Shown here in pieces: positions 34,477-43,739 of a stretch of 64,000 nucleotides of DNA; within the stretch, counting starts at the first letter, position 1; each line of letters starts with the position of its first letter. The notes under the pieces are model-generated. The model searched no databases. It saw only the letters and a list, made by a program, of their open reading frames with translations, and had not been told where the DNA came from. The translations under genes and the position numbers were made by a program. The DNA is from Streptosporangium sp. NBC_01495 (lineage in GTDB: Bacteria; Actinomycetota; Actinomycetes; Streptosporangiales; Streptosporangiaceae): assembly GCF_036250735.1 (NCBI RefSeq), contig NZ_CP109430.1, positions 5,828,001 to 5,892,000 on the forward strand. Direction: 5' to 3'.

Positions 34477-35291
34477 GACAGGGCCCTCCTCTCCAGCAGG
34501 CGCACCAGCGCGTCCGTCAGCAGGCCGAGGATCGCGTAGACGATCAGGCCGACGACGATCACGTCGGTGCGCAGGAACTCCCGGGCGTTGTTGATCATGT
34601 ATCCCAGCCCGGCGTCCGCGTTGATCTGCTCGGCCACGATCAGTGCCAGCCAGGCCACGCCCAGGCTCTGCCGCAGGCCGACGAGGGTCTGGGCCAGCGC
34701 GCCCGGCAGGACGATGTGGGTGACCGTCTCCGTACGGCTCAGCCGCAGCACCCGGGCCACCTCGGCGAGTTTGCCGTCGACGCCGCGGATCCCGGAGAAG
34801 GTGTTGAGGTAGAGCGGGAAGACCACACCGAGGGCGACCAGGGCCACCTTGGGGGTCTCCCCGATGCCGAACCAGAGGATGAACAGCGGGATCAGGCCGA
34901 ACAGCGGGAGCGCCCGCAGCATCTGCAGCGGCGGGTCGACGGCGTTCTCACCGACGCGGCTGAGCCCGGCGACCAGGGCGAGGCCGATTCCGGCGACCGC
35001 GCCGAGGGTGAAGCCGATCACGGCCCGCTGGAGCGAGACGGCGATCGCCTCGGGCAGGACGCCTTCCTGGACGAGCCCGGCGGCGGTGGTGAGGATCTTG
35101 AGGGGCGAGGCGAGGAGCCGCTCCGGGAGGAGTCCGGTGGTGCTGGCGACCTGCCACACGACGACGATGACCAGAGGACTGGCGAGGCGCTGCCAGGCGG
35201 TGGCGGAGAGCAGGGGGACGCGTGACCGTGTTCGCACGGCCCGTTGTCGCATCCCCGCGTCGACGGCGGGAGCGGACACGGAAGACCTCAT
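34449..35291 (-). CDS. ssuC: sulfonate ABC transporter permease
   Basis: The 280-residue protein from ATG 35291 has about six TM segments (e.g. LVIVVVWQVASTTGLLP, AVIGFTLGAVAGIGLALVAG) and the cytoplasmic EAA loop (GVDGKLAEVARVLRLSRTET, then HIVLPGALAQTLVGLRQSLG) of BPD_transp_1 permeases. It forms the channel for SsuB. It is the first gene of the ssu operon; the regulatory interval with a 9-bp inverted repeat lies just upstream. Confidence 0.92.
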   Translation of the reverse strand: MRSSVSAPAVDAGMRQRAVRTRSRVPLLSATAWQRLASPLVIVVVWQVASTTGLLPERLLASPLKILTTAAGLVQEGVLPEAIAVSLQRAVIGFTLGAVAGIGLALVAGLSRVGENAVDPPLQMLRALPLFGLIPLFILWFGIGETPKVALVALGVVFPLYLNTFSGIRGVDGKLAEVARVLRLSRTETVTHIVLPGALAQTLVGLRQSLGVAWLALIVAEQINADAGLGYMINNAREFLRTDVIVVGLIVYAILGLLTDALVRLLERRALSWRQNFLSR

Positions 35292-35346
35292 TCACGGCTG
35301 GAGGCTGGGTTCCCGCCAATCGTCTGGCAAATAACCCACAAAGTCA

Positions 35347-35371
35347 ATCGGTAATACGGGTAATTACCGAT
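35347..35371. promoter_or_regulatory. perfect 9-bp inverted repeat between ssu operon and antiporter operon
   Basis: ATCGGTAAT and ATTACCGAT are exact complements separated by 7 bp, in the AT-rich spacer between divergent ssuC (start 35291) and the TrkA-C gene (start 35447). It is placed to act as an operator for one or both. Confidence 0.65.
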
Positions 35372-35446
35372 GGCGCGCTCCGGTGCCCCGGTTGGTAGGT
35401 TTTCCGGAAAGGACAAAACGCACGCGTACGCGGAGGAGCTGGCACG

Positions 35447-35929
35447 GTGGAGGTCGAGCAGACGGCACTGCCCGGTATAGGACTGCGACACGAGTTCACG
35501 ACGCGGTCGGGCAGGCGCATCGGGATCGTCTCTCATCGCACCGGCCGCCGCGACCTGGTGATATACGACCCCGACGATCCCGACCGCGCGTGCGAGACCG
35601 TCAAGCTGAACGACGAGGAGGCCGACGCGCTCGCCGAGCTGCTCGGCGCCCCGCGCATCGTGCAGCGCCTCAACGCCCTGCACCGCGAGGTCGAGGGCCT
35701 GGTCAGCCTGCAGCTGCCGATCGTGCCCGGCTCTCCGTACGCCGGCCGGCCGATGGGTGACGCGCGCGTCCGCACCCGCACCGGCGCCTCCATCGTGGCC
35801 GTGGTGCGCGAGGGTCAGGTGTTCGCCAGCCCCGCCCCCGACTTCACGCTGTTCGAGGGTGACGTGGTGGTCGTGGTGGGCAGCCCGGAGAGCACATCCG
35901 CCGTCTCCGACATCCTTTCCGGCGGGTAG
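35447..35929 (+). CDS. TrkA-C domain regulatory subunit of cation/proton antiporter (KhtT-like)
   Basis: A 160-residue protein from GTG 35447 (CGGAGGAG 8-16 bp upstream). The C-terminal 75 residues form a TrkA-C (RCK_C) domain (ARVRTRTGASIVAVVREGQV, PDFTLFEGDVVVVVGSPEST). The N-terminal half resembles the KhtT-type domain (LPGIGLRHEFTTRSGRRIGI). Such proteins gate K+/H+ antiporters in response to nucleotides or pH. The antiporter gene begins 8 bp later. Confidence 0.88.
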   Translation: MEVEQTALPGIGLRHEFTTRSGRRIGIVSHRTGRRDLVIYDPDDPDRACETVKLNDEEADALAELLGAPRIVQRLNALHREVEGLVSLQLPIVPGSPYAGRPMGDARVRTRTGASIVAVVREGQVFASPAPDFTLFEGDVVVVVGSPESTSAVSDILSGG

Positions 35930-35937
35930 GGCACCGG

Positions 35938-37095
35938 GTGCACACTGCGATTCTTTTCCTTGAGCTCGGTGCTGTCCTTCTCGGGCTCGGCATACTGGGA
36001 GCACTCGCTCTGAGGGTGGGCATCTCGCCCATCCCCCTCTATCTCATCGCCGGTCTGGCCTTCGGCACCGGCGGCATCCTGCCCCTCGCCACCAGCGAGG
36101 AGTTCATCTCGGTCGGGGCCGAGCTCGGCGTGATCCTGCTGTTGCTCACCCTCGGCCTGGAGTACAACGCCGACGAGCTCGTGACGAGCCTGAAGGGCAA
36201 CGCGCGCGCGGGCGTCGTCGACCTGGTGCTCAACGCGGCACCGGGCGCGATCGCCGCGCTGCTGCTGGGCTGGGGTCCGGTGGCCGCCATCGCCATGGCC
36301 GGTGTCACGTACGCGACCTCCTCGGGCATCACCGCGAAGGTCCTGTCCGACCTGGGGTGGATCGGTAACCGCGAGACGCCGGTGGTGCTGTCGCTGCTGG
36401 TCTTCGAGGACCTGACGATGGCCGTCTACCTGCCGATCCTCACCGCGGTGCTGGCCGGAGTGAGTTTCGCCGGCGGCGCGGTCACCGTGGCGATCGCGCT
36501 GGCCACGGTCAGCGTCGTGCTGCTGGTCGCGCTCCGCTACGGCAGGTTCATCGAGGCCTTCGTCTCCAGCCCCAACTCCGAGGTGCTGCTGCTGAAGGTC
36601 GTCGGCCTCGCGCTGCTGGTCGCCGGGGTGGCGCAGCAGCTGCAGGTCTCGGCCGCGGTCGGCGCCTTCCTGGTCGGCATCGCGCTCTCGGGCGAGCTGG
36701 CCGAGGACGCGCAGGCGCTGCTCACCCCGATCCGCGACCTGTTCGCCGCGGTGTTCTTCGTCTTCTTCGGCCTGCAGACCGACCCGGCCAAGATCCTGCC
36801 GGTCGCCGGGCTGGCCGCGCTGCTCGCCCTGGTCAGCATGATCACGAAGCTGCTCACCGGCGCCTACGCCGCCCGCAGGGCGGGCATCGGCAAGGCCGGG
36901 CGGGCGCGGGCCGGTATCGCGCTCATCCCCCGGGGCGAGTTCAACATCGTGATCGCCGGACTCGCCGTGGCCGCCGGGGTGCATCCCGACCTGGGCCCGC
37001 TGGCCGCCGCGTACGTCCTCATCCTCGCCGCGTTCGGCCCGCTGGCCGCGCGGCTCGTCCAGCCCTTCATCACCGCCATCGCCAAGCGCGCCTGA
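35938..37095 (+). CDS. CPA2-family K+(cation)/H+ antiporter (KhtU/KefB-like)
   Basis: A 385-residue membrane protein from GTG 35938 with about 12 TM segments, including LGVILLLLTLGLEYNADELV, AMAGVTYATSSGITAKVLSD, FEDLTMAVYLPILTAVLAGV and ALIPRGEFNIVIAGLAVAAG, which are CPA2 (Na_H_Exchanger) signatures. It exports K+ or another cation in exchange for protons under control of the upstream TrkA-C subunit. The last 26 bp overlap the end of the convergent SARP regulator. Confidence 0.9.
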   Translation: MHTAILFLELGAVLLGLGILGALALRVGISPIPLYLIAGLAFGTGGILPLATSEEFISVGAELGVILLLLTLGLEYNADELVTSLKGNARAGVVDLVLNAAPGAIAALLLGWGPVAAIAMAGVTYATSSGITAKVLSDLGWIGNRETPVVLSLLVFEDLTMAVYLPILTAVLAGVSFAGGAVTVAIALATVSVVLLVALRYGRFIEAFVSSPNSEVLLLKVVGLALLVAGVAQQLQVSAAVGAFLVGIALSGELAEDAQALLTPIRDLFAAVFFVFFGLQTDPAKILPVAGLAALLALVSMITKLLTGAYAARRAGIGKAGRARAGIALIPRGEFNIVIAGLAVAAGVHPDLGPLAAAYVLILAAFGPLAARLVQPFITAIAKRA

Positions 37096-40000
37096 GTCCT
37101 GCCCGGCCCGCCGGAACGGCGGGCCGGGCAGGAAACCGAAGATCGCCTTCCAGGGATTCGATCGTGTCCGTAAGGCGATCGAGCATGGCGCCTCGCGTCG
37201 CCGCCGTGATCCGGTCGACGTCGCCGCGCTCGCCCTCGGGGAGCGGGGCCCCCACCGACTCGCGCGCCGCGGCCGCCGCTTTCAGCAACCGGACGGCGTG
37301 ACCGGGGTGCCCGGCGAGAGCGCGGGCACCGGCCAGGCCCTCCAGCGCGAGGGCGATCGCCCGCGGGTCGCCGGTGGCGCGGGCGGCGGCGTGTCCTTCC
37401 AGGTGCAGAGCCAGCGCCCCCTCCGCGTCCCCGCGCAGCTCGGCGACGAAGCCGAGCTCGGCCAGGATCAGCGCCGTCCCGTTGTCGGGGTCGATCCGCC
37501 TGTTCCAGTCGAGCCACCGGTTCAGATGCGCCTCGGCCTCCGCCAGCCTGCCCTGGCGCCTGGCGCCCAGGCCCAGCCCGATCTCGGCGTGCTCCTCCGC
37601 GAGCCGGTTCGACTGCTCGGCGGCCAGCCGCATGGCTCGCAGGTGCAACCGCTCAGCCGCCGCGAAGTCGCCGGTCAGCAACGCGATCCTGCCGAGCCCG
37701 GACAGCCGGTAGGAGACCTCACTCCACAGCCCGAGCTCCTCGGCCATGCGCAGCCCGTCCGCACGCAGCCGCCTGGCCCGCTCGTAGTCCCCGGTGACCT
37801 CGGCCAGCATGCCCAGTAGATCCGCCGCCTGCCCCTGGCCCCAACGATCCCCGAGTTCGCCGAACAACGCGAGGCTCTGCGCGCCGTCGCGGCTCAGCGC
37901 GGCGAGGTCGCCCCTGACCAGCGCCTGCTTGGCCAGGCCCAGCAGCGCCGCCGCGCTGCCCCATCGGTCGTCAAGCGTCCGGAACCGCGCCAGCGCCTCA
38001 CTCATCTTCCGCTCACTGGCCGCCAGCTCGCCGAAGTCGATCTCCGCGAACGCCACGAACCACTCCGCCCTGGCCCGCCCGCACAGCGCGCCGGGGCCGG
38101 CCTCGTGCATCGATCCGGTACGGCCGCGTGCCGCTCCGTTGAGGCCGTCGCCCGCCAGCATCGTCGTACCCGCCAACCATGCCTCGGCCGTGCCCCACTC
38201 GGCGGACCCCGCCTCGTCGGCGGGGTGGCCCAGCGCCAGCGCCGAGGCCAGCGCCCTGCGGCCCTCGCCAAGCCTGCCGCGCAGGATCCAGTACCACGCC
38301 AGCGCGTTGACCAGCCGCAGCGCGAGCTCGCTGTCATCGTCATGGGCGGCGTGCTCGAGCGCGACCCGCAGGTTCGCGGTCTCGGCGTCCAGCCGGCGCA
38401 GCCACCGGTTCTGCTCGTGCCCGCGCAGGTGCGGCTCGGCACGCTCGGCCAGCGCCGCGTAGTAGCCACCGTGCCGGCGCTTCATGATCGCGAACTCGCC
38501 GGCCTCGTGCATGCGCTCGGAGCAGTAGGCGGCCACCGATTCGAGCAGCCGGTAACGGAGGCCGTCGGCGCCGTTCAGCACGACGACGAGCGATCGGTCC
38601 ACCAGACGGGCCAGGATGCCGAGGACGCCGGTCGCCGGTACGCCGTCCCCGGCACAGACCTGCTCGGCCGCCTCCAGCGTGCAACCGTCCGCATGCACCG
38701 CCAGCCGGCGCAGGACAACGCGCTCGGATCCGGTCAGCAGCTCCCAGCTCCAGTCGATCATCGCCCGCAGGGTCCGCTGCCGCGCGGGGGCGTCCCGCCT
38801 CCCGGCGGCCAGCAGCCGGAATCGATCGTCCAACCGGGCCGCGAGCTCCCGTACGCCGAGCGCCCGGACCCTGGTCGCGGCCAGCTCCAGGGCGAGCGGG
38901 ATGCCGTCGAGGCGTCGGCAGATCGCCGCCACAGCCTGAGCGTTCTCGGCGTCGAGCGCGAACCCCGGCGCCGCGGCGGACGCCCGCACGGCGAACAGCT
39001 GAACCGCGCCGAACTCCAGCAGGGCCGTGGGTGGCATCTCGGCCTCGGGGCCGGGCGCCTCCAGCGGCGGCACCACCTGCAGGAACTCACCCGACAGTTC
39101 CAGTGGCTCCTGGCTGGTGGCCAGGATGTGGAGTCCGGGCGCGGCCTTGAGCAGCCGTTCGGCCAGCTCGGCGACCGGCTCGACCACGTGCTCGCAGTTG
39201 TCCAGCAGCAGCAGCAGTTCCTTGGCGCGCAACGCGCCGCCAAGGCGCGCCACCGGCCCCTGCGCGGCGCGGGGGCCGGTGGCGTCGTCACGGATGCCCA
39301 GAACCGCGGCCACCACCTCGGCCATGCCGTCCACCGAGACCGAGCGGTCCAGCGCCGCCAGCTCGACGACCCACACTCCGTCGGAGAAGGTGTCGGCGGC
39401 CTGGGAGGCCGCCTCCAGAGCGAGCCGGGTCTTGCCGACCCCGCCGGGACCGGTGAGCGTCACCAGTCGTTCCCGTCCGAGCAGCGAGCGCACCCGCGTG
39501 ACCGCCTCCGTCCTGCCGACGAGCTCGGTGAGCTGTGCGGGCAGGTTCGTCCTGACCTGGCCGGCCGGCAGGGGTTCGAGGTTCAGGGCCTGGTCCTGCT
39601 CCAGGATCGCCTGGTGCAGCGCGACCAGCTCAGGGGCCGGGTCGAGACCGAGCTCTCCTGCCAGCCGTACGCGCAGGTCGGTGTAGGTTTCCAGCGCCTC
39701 GCTCTGCCGGCCCGCGCGGTACAGGGCACGCATGTGCGCGGCGCGCAGCCGTTCCCGCAGGGGATGCCCGGCCACCAGGTCTCCGAGTTCACCGACCAGC
39801 AGGTTGTGCTCGCCGAGCTCCAGTCGCGCCTCGGCCAGCTGCTCCAGCGCGGTCAGCCTCTGCTCCGCCAGCCGGGTGATCGCGGCTCGGGCGAACTCCT
39901 CGTCGGCGAAGTCGGCGAACGCCGTCCCCCGCCACAGCGACAGGGCCTCTGTCAGCAGCGCGGCCTGAGCCCGCGGAGTCGCGGTCCGGTGCGCGCGGGA

Positions 40001-40327
40001 CAGGAGGGTCTCGAACCTCTCCGCGTCGACCTCCGCGCCGGCCCACAGCAGGTATCCCGGCGGGTGCGAGGCCACGAGCTCCCGGCCGCCGGGCTCGGCG
40101 TCCTCCAGCACGCGGCGTAGCTGCGAGACCTTGGTCTGCAGGACCGCCACGGGGTTGGCCGGGAGCTTGTCCCCCCACAGGTCGTCGATCAGCCGGTCGG
40201 CGGGCACCGGCCGTCCCCGGTGCGCCAGCAGGTCGGCCAGCAGCGCGCGGACCTTCAATTCCGGCACCCGGACCGGCTGCCCGTCCGTCGTCCACACCGC
40301 CAGCGGACCGAGCACCCCGAATCGCAT
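37070..40327 (-). CDS. AfsR/SARP-type regulator: BTAD-NB-ARC-TPR, 1085 residues
   Basis: Residues 1-90 form an OmpR-like winged helix ([40 protein letters not shown]), 95-240 a bacterial transcriptional activation domain (BTAD), about 275-560 an NTPase module with Walker [15 protein letters not shown] and [18 protein letters not shown], and the remainder TPR-like helices. This matches AfsR-type SARP regulators controlling secondary metabolism. SARPs bind 11-bp direct repeats; three copies sit in the divergent promoter at 40380. The C-terminal 20 residues ([18 protein letters not shown]) are encoded across a hairpin and the antiporter's 3' end. Confidence 0.92.
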   Translation of the reverse strand: MRFGVLGPLAVWTTDGQPVRVPELKVRALLADLLAHRGRPVPADRLIDDLWGDKLPANPVAVLQTKVSQLRRVLEDAEPGGRELVASHPPGYLLWAGAEVDAERFETLLSRAHRTATPRAQAALLTEALSLWRGTAFADFADEEFARAAITRLAEQRLTALEQLAEARLELGEHNLLVGELGDLVAGHPLRERLRAAHMRALYRAGRQSEALETYTDLRVRLAGELGLDPAPELVALHQAILEQDQALNLEPLPAGQVRTNLPAQLTELVGRTEAVTRVRSLLGRERLVTLTGPGGVGKTRLALEAASQAADTFSDGVWVVELAALDRSVSVDGMAEVVAAVLGIRDDATGPRAAQGPVARLGGALRAKELLLLLDNCEHVVEPVAELAERLLKAAPGLHILATSQEPLELSGEFLQVVPPLEAPGPEAEMPPTALLEFGAVQLFAVRASAAAPGFALDAENAQAVAAICRRLDGIPLALELAATRVRALGVRELAARLDDRFRLLAAGRRDAPARQRTLRAMIDWSWELLTGSERVVLRRLAVHADGCTLEAAEQVCAGDGVPATGVLGILARLVDRSLVVVLNGADGLRYRLLESVAAYCSERMHEAGEFAIMKRRHGGYYAALAERAEPHLRGHEQNRWLRRLDAETANLRVALEHAAHDDDSELALRLVNALAWYWILRGRLGEGRRALASALALGHPADEAGSAEWGTAEAWLAGTTMLAGDGLNGAARGRTGSMHEAGPGALCGRARAEWFVAFAEIDFGELAASERKMSEALARFRTLDDRWGSAAALLGLAKQALVRGDLAALSRDGAQSLALFGELGDRWGQGQAADLLGMLAEVTGDYERARRLRADGLRMAEELGLWSEVSYRLSGLGRIALLTGDFAAAERLHLRAMRLAAEQSNRLAEEHAEIGLGLGARRQGRLAEAEAHLNRWLDWNRRIDPDNGTALILAELGFVAELRGDAEGALALHLEGHAAARATGDPRAIALALEGLAGARALAGHPGHAVRLLKAAAAARESVGAPLPEGERGDVDRITAATRGAMLDRLTDTIESLEGDLRFPARPAVPAGRAGLRRAWRWR
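37098..37132. terminator. bidirectional hairpin between antiporter and SARP genes
   Basis: A perfect 15-bp stem (CCTGCCCGGCCCGCC / GGCGGGCCGGGCAGG) with a 5-nt loop begins 3 bp after the antiporter stop. It lies inside the coding end of the convergent SARP gene, so terminator and codons are shared. Confidence 0.7.
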
Positions 40328-40379
40328 GTTGCGACGTTATCTCAGCAGATCGACCGGCTCGGCGCTCAGGTGGGAGGTC

Positions 40380-40417
40380 GGAAGTCCACCGGAAGTCCAC
40401 CAGAAGTCCGCCGGAAG
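40380..40417. promoter_or_regulatory. 11-bp tandem direct repeats, candidate SARP box
   Basis: GGAAGTCCACC, GGAAGTCCACC, AGAAGTCCGCC and a partial GGAAG follow one another with exact 11-bp period, i.e. one DNA turn. SARP proteins bind such heptamer repeats at 11-bp spacing near the -35 region. The site lies between the SARP gene (start 40327) and the SDR operon (start 40569). Confidence 0.75.
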
Positions 40418-40568
40418 CGCGCACCCGCAAGGTGGGGACCGACGAAAGGGTCTGCCTTGTACTCCACCTCCGTGCTCGCCCTCGTCACCCTCCGCCACAT
40501 ACGCCCCAGCGGCGAAACCGTACCTGACGGGGAATCCCGCTAGATCCATCGAGAAAGAAGGAAATTTC

Positions 40569-41330
40569 ATGAGCAAGTACGCAGGCAAGAAGGCCGTCGT
40601 CACCGGCGGGACGCACGGCATGGGACTGGCGATCGTCAAGGCGCTCCTGGAAGGGGGAGCGGAGGTCCTGCTCACCGGCAGGAACGAGCGGAAACTGGAG
40701 GAGGCCAGGACCGAACTCGGCTCCCAGGCGGCGCACGTGGTGCGCTCCGACGCGGCGAGCATGGCTGACATCGACCACCTCGGCGCGCTTGTCGAAGACA
40801 GGCTCGGCCGGCTCGACGCGGTGTTCGTCAACCACGGCATCGCCGAATTCGAAGCGCTGGAGCAGGTGACCGAGTCCTCCTTCGACCGGCAGTTCGGCAT
40901 CAACGCCAAGGGCTCCTTCTTCACGGTGCAGCGCCTGGCGCCACTCGTCAACGATGGCGGCTCCTTCGTCTTCACCACCGTGGCCAACGACCTGGTCTTC
41001 CCCGGAATGAGTGTTTACTCCGGCTCGAAGGAGGCGCTGCGGGCGTTCGCCCATGTGTTCGCCGCCGAGTTCCTGCCCCGGCGGATCAGGGTCAACTCGG
41101 TGGCGCCCGGCTTCATCAAGACGCCGACCATGGGCGTCGCCGGGCTGTCGGAGGAGGAGCGGGCGCAGTTCGAGAAGCAGGGGAACGAGATGACGCCCCT
41201 CCAGCGCAACGGCACGATCGAGGAGGTCGCCACCGCGGCGCTCTTCCTCGCCTTCGACGCGACCTTCACCACGAACGTCGAGCTGGCCGTCGACGGCGGT
41301 TTCGCGCAGGGCCTGACCGCTTCCCACTAG
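40569..41330 (+). CDS. SDR-family NAD(P)-dependent oxidoreductase
   Basis: The 253-residue protein begins [19 protein letters not shown] with the cofactor glycine motif TGGTHGMG (residues 12-19). The active site is S (FTTVANDLV region), Y and K in [12 protein letters not shown], and NHG appears in [14 protein letters not shown]. The C-terminal [13 protein letters not shown] fits classical SDRs. The substrate is unknown. It is immediately followed by a nitroreductase-family gene; both are probably controlled by the divergent SARP regulator. Confidence 0.9.
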   Translation: MSKYAGKKAVVTGGTHGMGLAIVKALLEGGAEVLLTGRNERKLEEARTELGSQAAHVVRSDAASMADIDHLGALVEDRLGRLDAVFVNHGIAEFEALEQVTESSFDRQFGINAKGSFFTVQRLAPLVNDGGSFVFTTVANDLVFPGMSVYSGSKEALRAFAHVFAAEFLPRRIRVNSVAPGFIKTPTMGVAGLSEEERAQFEKQGNEMTPLQRNGTIEEVATAALFLAFDATFTTNVELAVDGGFAQGLTASH

Positions 41331-41795
41331 TTGTCCGCCTCGCCGATTGGAACCGACGTGACGCCGGAAGAAGTTGTGATCGACAGCCCCGACCCGTCGG
41401 TGGCCGAGCACGTCCACCGCTACCTGGCGACCGACGGCGCGGACGGCTACCTGGAGGGAGGCATGACCAACCTGGTGCTCACCGTCAGGGGCCGGAAAAC
41501 GGGCAGGCTGTACCGCACGGGCCTGTTCTTCGGGGAGGACGAAGGCCGCTACGTTCTGGTGGCCTCCGGCTCGGCCGTCACGCACACGCACCCTTCGTGG
41601 TTTCTCAACGCGATGGCGAATCCCGAGGTGTGGGTGCAGGTCCGCGCGGACAGGTTCACCGCCAGGGCACGCGCCGCCGAAGGGGAGGAGAGGGCGCGAC
41701 TCTGGCGCGAGATGACCCGCCTCGCGCCGGTCTATCACTCCTACGAGGCCAGGTCCCGGCGCGTGATACCGGTCGTCGTCCTCGAACGAATCTGA
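41331..41795 (+). CDS. F420/FMN-dependent nitroreductase (Ddn)-family protein
   Basis: The 154-residue protein contains the Ddn-type split-barrel pattern MTNLVLTVRGRKTGRLYRTG, LVASGSAVTHTHPSWFLNAM and NPEVWVQVRADRFTARAR. These actinobacterial proteins reduce quinones or nitro compounds with F420H2. The frame opens with TTG directly after the SDR stop; GTG 41358 (VTPEEVVIDSPDPSV) is an equally likely start. The two genes form an operon ending at the hairpin at 41826. Confidence 0.82.
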   Translation: MSASPIGTDVTPEEVVIDSPDPSVAEHVHRYLATDGADGYLEGGMTNLVLTVRGRKTGRLYRTGLFFGEDEGRYVLVASGSAVTHTHPSWFLNAMANPEVWVQVRADRFTARARAAEGEERARLWREMTRLAPVYHSYEARSRRVIPVVVLERI

Positions 41796-41825
41796 TCGAG
41801 GACGGCGGGACGCTCGGAGCGGTCT

Positions 41826-41855
41826 GACGGCCACCCGCCACGGCGGGTGGCCGTC
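41826..41855. terminator. hairpin between convergent genes
   Basis: A perfect 14-bp stem (GACGGCCACCCGCC / GGCGGGTGGCCGTC) with a 2-nt loop lies 30 bp after the nitroreductase stop and 20 bp before the end of the convergent secreted protein gene; it can terminate both. Confidence 0.75.
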
Positions 41856-41874
41856 TCAGCCGTGGGGGTGGGGC

Positions 41875-42222
41875 TCAGCGGATCACGCGGCAGAGCAGCG
41901 CCTCGTACGGGCCGGGCAGGGCGCTCATCACCACGTCGGTGGTCAGGTACTTGCACGCCAGGTACGGGTCTCCCTGCCCGAGGTATCCCGACCCGTGGCA
42001 GCTGATGCTGTTGTTCCGGTAGAAGCCGATGTAGGCCGCCGAGTTCACCTTGGCCCTGCAGTAGTCGCCGACGTACAGCGGGCTGAAGACCAGGTCGACC
42101 GTGACGAGCGACGCGGCGCTCCGGGCGGGACCGGCCGCAGCCTGTGCCGGGGAGCCGAGTGTGAGCACGGCGGCACCGGCGAGCACGGCGCAGGCGGCCG
42201 TCGCGAGGACGCGTCGGAGCAT
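41875..42222 (-). CDS. small secreted protein, 115 residues
   Basis: From ATG 42222 (GGAGGTCCCC just upstream) the product has a clear signal peptide (MLRRVLATAACAVLAGAAVL, ending SPAQA). The mature part of about 85 residues has four cysteines (DYCRAKVNS, SISCHGSGY, LACKYL, LLCRVIR), likely two disulfides. No family is recognised. Its promoter region carries the perfect palindrome at 42409. Confidence 0.75.
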   Translation of the reverse strand: MLRRVLATAACAVLAGAAVLTLGSPAQAAAGPARSAASLVTVDLVFSPLYVGDYCRAKVNSAAYIGFYRNNSISCHGSGYLGQGDPYLACKYLTTDVVMSALPGPYEALLCRVIR

Positions 42223-42408
42223 GGGGACCTCCTTGGAGCGGGGAATGGCTGTGGCATGTCTCGATGCGAAAGCCCTCCTCGCGGCGGTCCGGCCGGGACG
42301 GGAGGTCACCGGGTGGGCGACCGGTCGGGGACGTCGGCTCACCGGGCGGTGTACCGAGGGCGCGAGGGGTGAGATTGAGGGGGACTGGCCTGCTCATCGC
42401 AGTATTCA

Positions 42409-42425
42409 ATAGGAAAGTTTCCTAT
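42409..42425. promoter_or_regulatory. palindromic operator ATAGGAAA-G-TTTCCTAT
   Basis: A perfect 8-bp inverted repeat with a 1-bp centre lies in an AT-rich patch about 185 bp upstream of the secreted-protein gene and 180 bp beyond the end of the LLM operon. Such AGGAAAGTTTCCT palindromes recall operators of carbohydrate-responsive repressors of secreted enzymes; the regulator is not in the window. Confidence 0.6.
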
Positions 42426-42552
42426 GCAATCCCTCGCGGCCCGGTTCCGCGCGATGCCCCGTCCGTGCGCACCGGAGGCCCGGTTTCGGACCGGCCGGAA
42501 GGACGCGAAAGACATACGAGGCTGCGGCTCGCGCCCCGTTCCGACACCGGTC

Positions 42553-42596
42553 GTGCCCTGTCGGCGCCACCGGATCCGGTGGCGCCGACAGGGCAT
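42553..42596. terminator. 42-bp perfect palindrome, terminator of the LLM operon
   Basis: Bases 42554-42595 form a perfect palindrome with no loop, centred on GGATCC (left arm TGCCCTGTCGGCGCCACCGG plus A). It starts 10 bp after the last LLM stop (42606 on the minus strand), so it is well placed to end that operon. Confidence 0.75.
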
Positions 42597-42605
42597 GACG
42601 GGAGC

Positions 42606-43739
42606 TCAACGTCCGGTGGCGGGTCCCTCCCACTCCTCGGCGAGCAGCTCGTAGGAGCGGACCCGGTCGGCGTGGTCGTGGGTCATGGTGGTGACGAGCA
42701 GCTCGTCGGCGCCGGTGACGTCACGCAGCACGCGCAGTTTCTCCGCGACGGTCCGCGGGGAGCCGACGAACTGGGTGGCCAGCCGATCGGCGACCAGCGC
42801 GCGGTCCTCCTCCGTCCACTCGTGGGCCGCGGCCTCGGCCGGTGTCGGGAACGGCATCGCCCCGGTGCCGGTGCGGATGCTGCGGACCCAGAGCCCGTAC
42901 GGGGACGCGAGCTCCCGGGCCGTCTCGTCGTCCTCCGCCACGACGACGTCGGCCGAGACGACCAGGTAGGGCTCGGCGAGGACCTCCGAGGGCTTGAACG
43001 CCTCCCGGTACGCCTCCGCGGCGTCCAGCACCCCGGACGGGCTGACGTGGTAGTTCGCCGCGAACGGCAGTCCCCGCTCCCCCGCCACCTGCGCGCTCTG
43101 CCCGCCGCTGCTGCCCAGGATCCACAGCTGCAGGTCCGCCCCCTCGCCCGGCACCGCGTGCGCGGCCACCCCCTCCGGGGAACGGTAGGTCCCGGCCAGC
43201 AGCGCCGCGATGTCGTCCACCTGGTCGGCGAAGTCGGGGCTCTCCGCGCCCGGCTGCTGCAGCAGCGCGCCGTACAGGGAGAACAGCGGCGACTTCGCGA
43301 GCGCGGCGAAGGAGAAGGCCTCCGGGATGAGCAGCCCGTCCACGACCCTGGCGGGTTTCGGCGGGGGCGGCGCCTTCTTCGCCAGTTCGGCGAACTCGGC
43401 CTTGCGCTGGCCCGACCGGCCCAGGCCGAGATCGACGCGGCCCGGGTGGAGCGCCTCGACGAGACCGAACTGCTCGACCACGGACAGCGCGGTCTGGTGG
43501 CCGACCTGGACGGCTCCCGAGCCGACCCTGATCGTGCTGGTCGCGGCGGCCACCAGGCCGATGAGCACGGCGGGGGCTGCGCTGGCGACGCCGGGCGCGA
43601 GGTGGTGCTCGGCCACCCAGTAGCGGTGGTAGCCGAACCCCTCGGCCCGCCGGGCCAGGTCCAGGGTGTTGCGCAGCGCGTCGCCGGCGGTGCCGCCGGA
43701 GGGGATGGGGGCCAGGTCGAGGATCGACAGGGAGGTCAT
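42606..43739 (-). CDS. LLM flavin-dependent oxidoreductase (MsnO8/luciferase-like)
   Basis: A 377-residue TIM-barrel luciferase-like protein: [72 protein letters not shown] and [19 protein letters not shown] are the hallmarks of the MsnO8-type LLM subfamily. These enzymes use reduced flavin and oxygen; the substrate is unknown. It is the last of four overlapping LLM genes, joined to the previous one by ATGA at 43736-43739. Confidence 0.88.
   Translation of the reverse strand: MTSLSILDLAPIPSGGTAGDALRNTLDLARRAEGFGYHRYWVAEHHLAPGVASAAPAVLIGLVAAATSTIRVGSGAVQVGHQTALSVVEQFGLVEALHPGRVDLGLGRSGQRKAEFAELAKKAPPPPKPARVVDGLLIPEAFSFAALAKSPLFSLYGALLQQPGAESPDFADQVDDIAALLAGTYRSPEGVAAHAVPGEGADLQLWILGSSGGQSAQVAGERGLPFAANYHVSPSGVLDAAEAYREAFKPSEVLAEPYLVVSADVVVAEDDETARELASPYGLWVRSIRTGTGAMPFPTPAEAAAHEWTEEDRALVADRLATQFVGSPRTVAEKLRVLRDVTGADELLVTTMTHDHADRVRSYELLAEEWEGPATGR

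Noticed and set aside
38105-40120. 671-codon plus-strand open frame
   Set aside because: It is the antisense of the SARP regulator; composition (Arg/Gln/Gly/Pro-rich, no motifs) is that of a GC-rich shadow frame.
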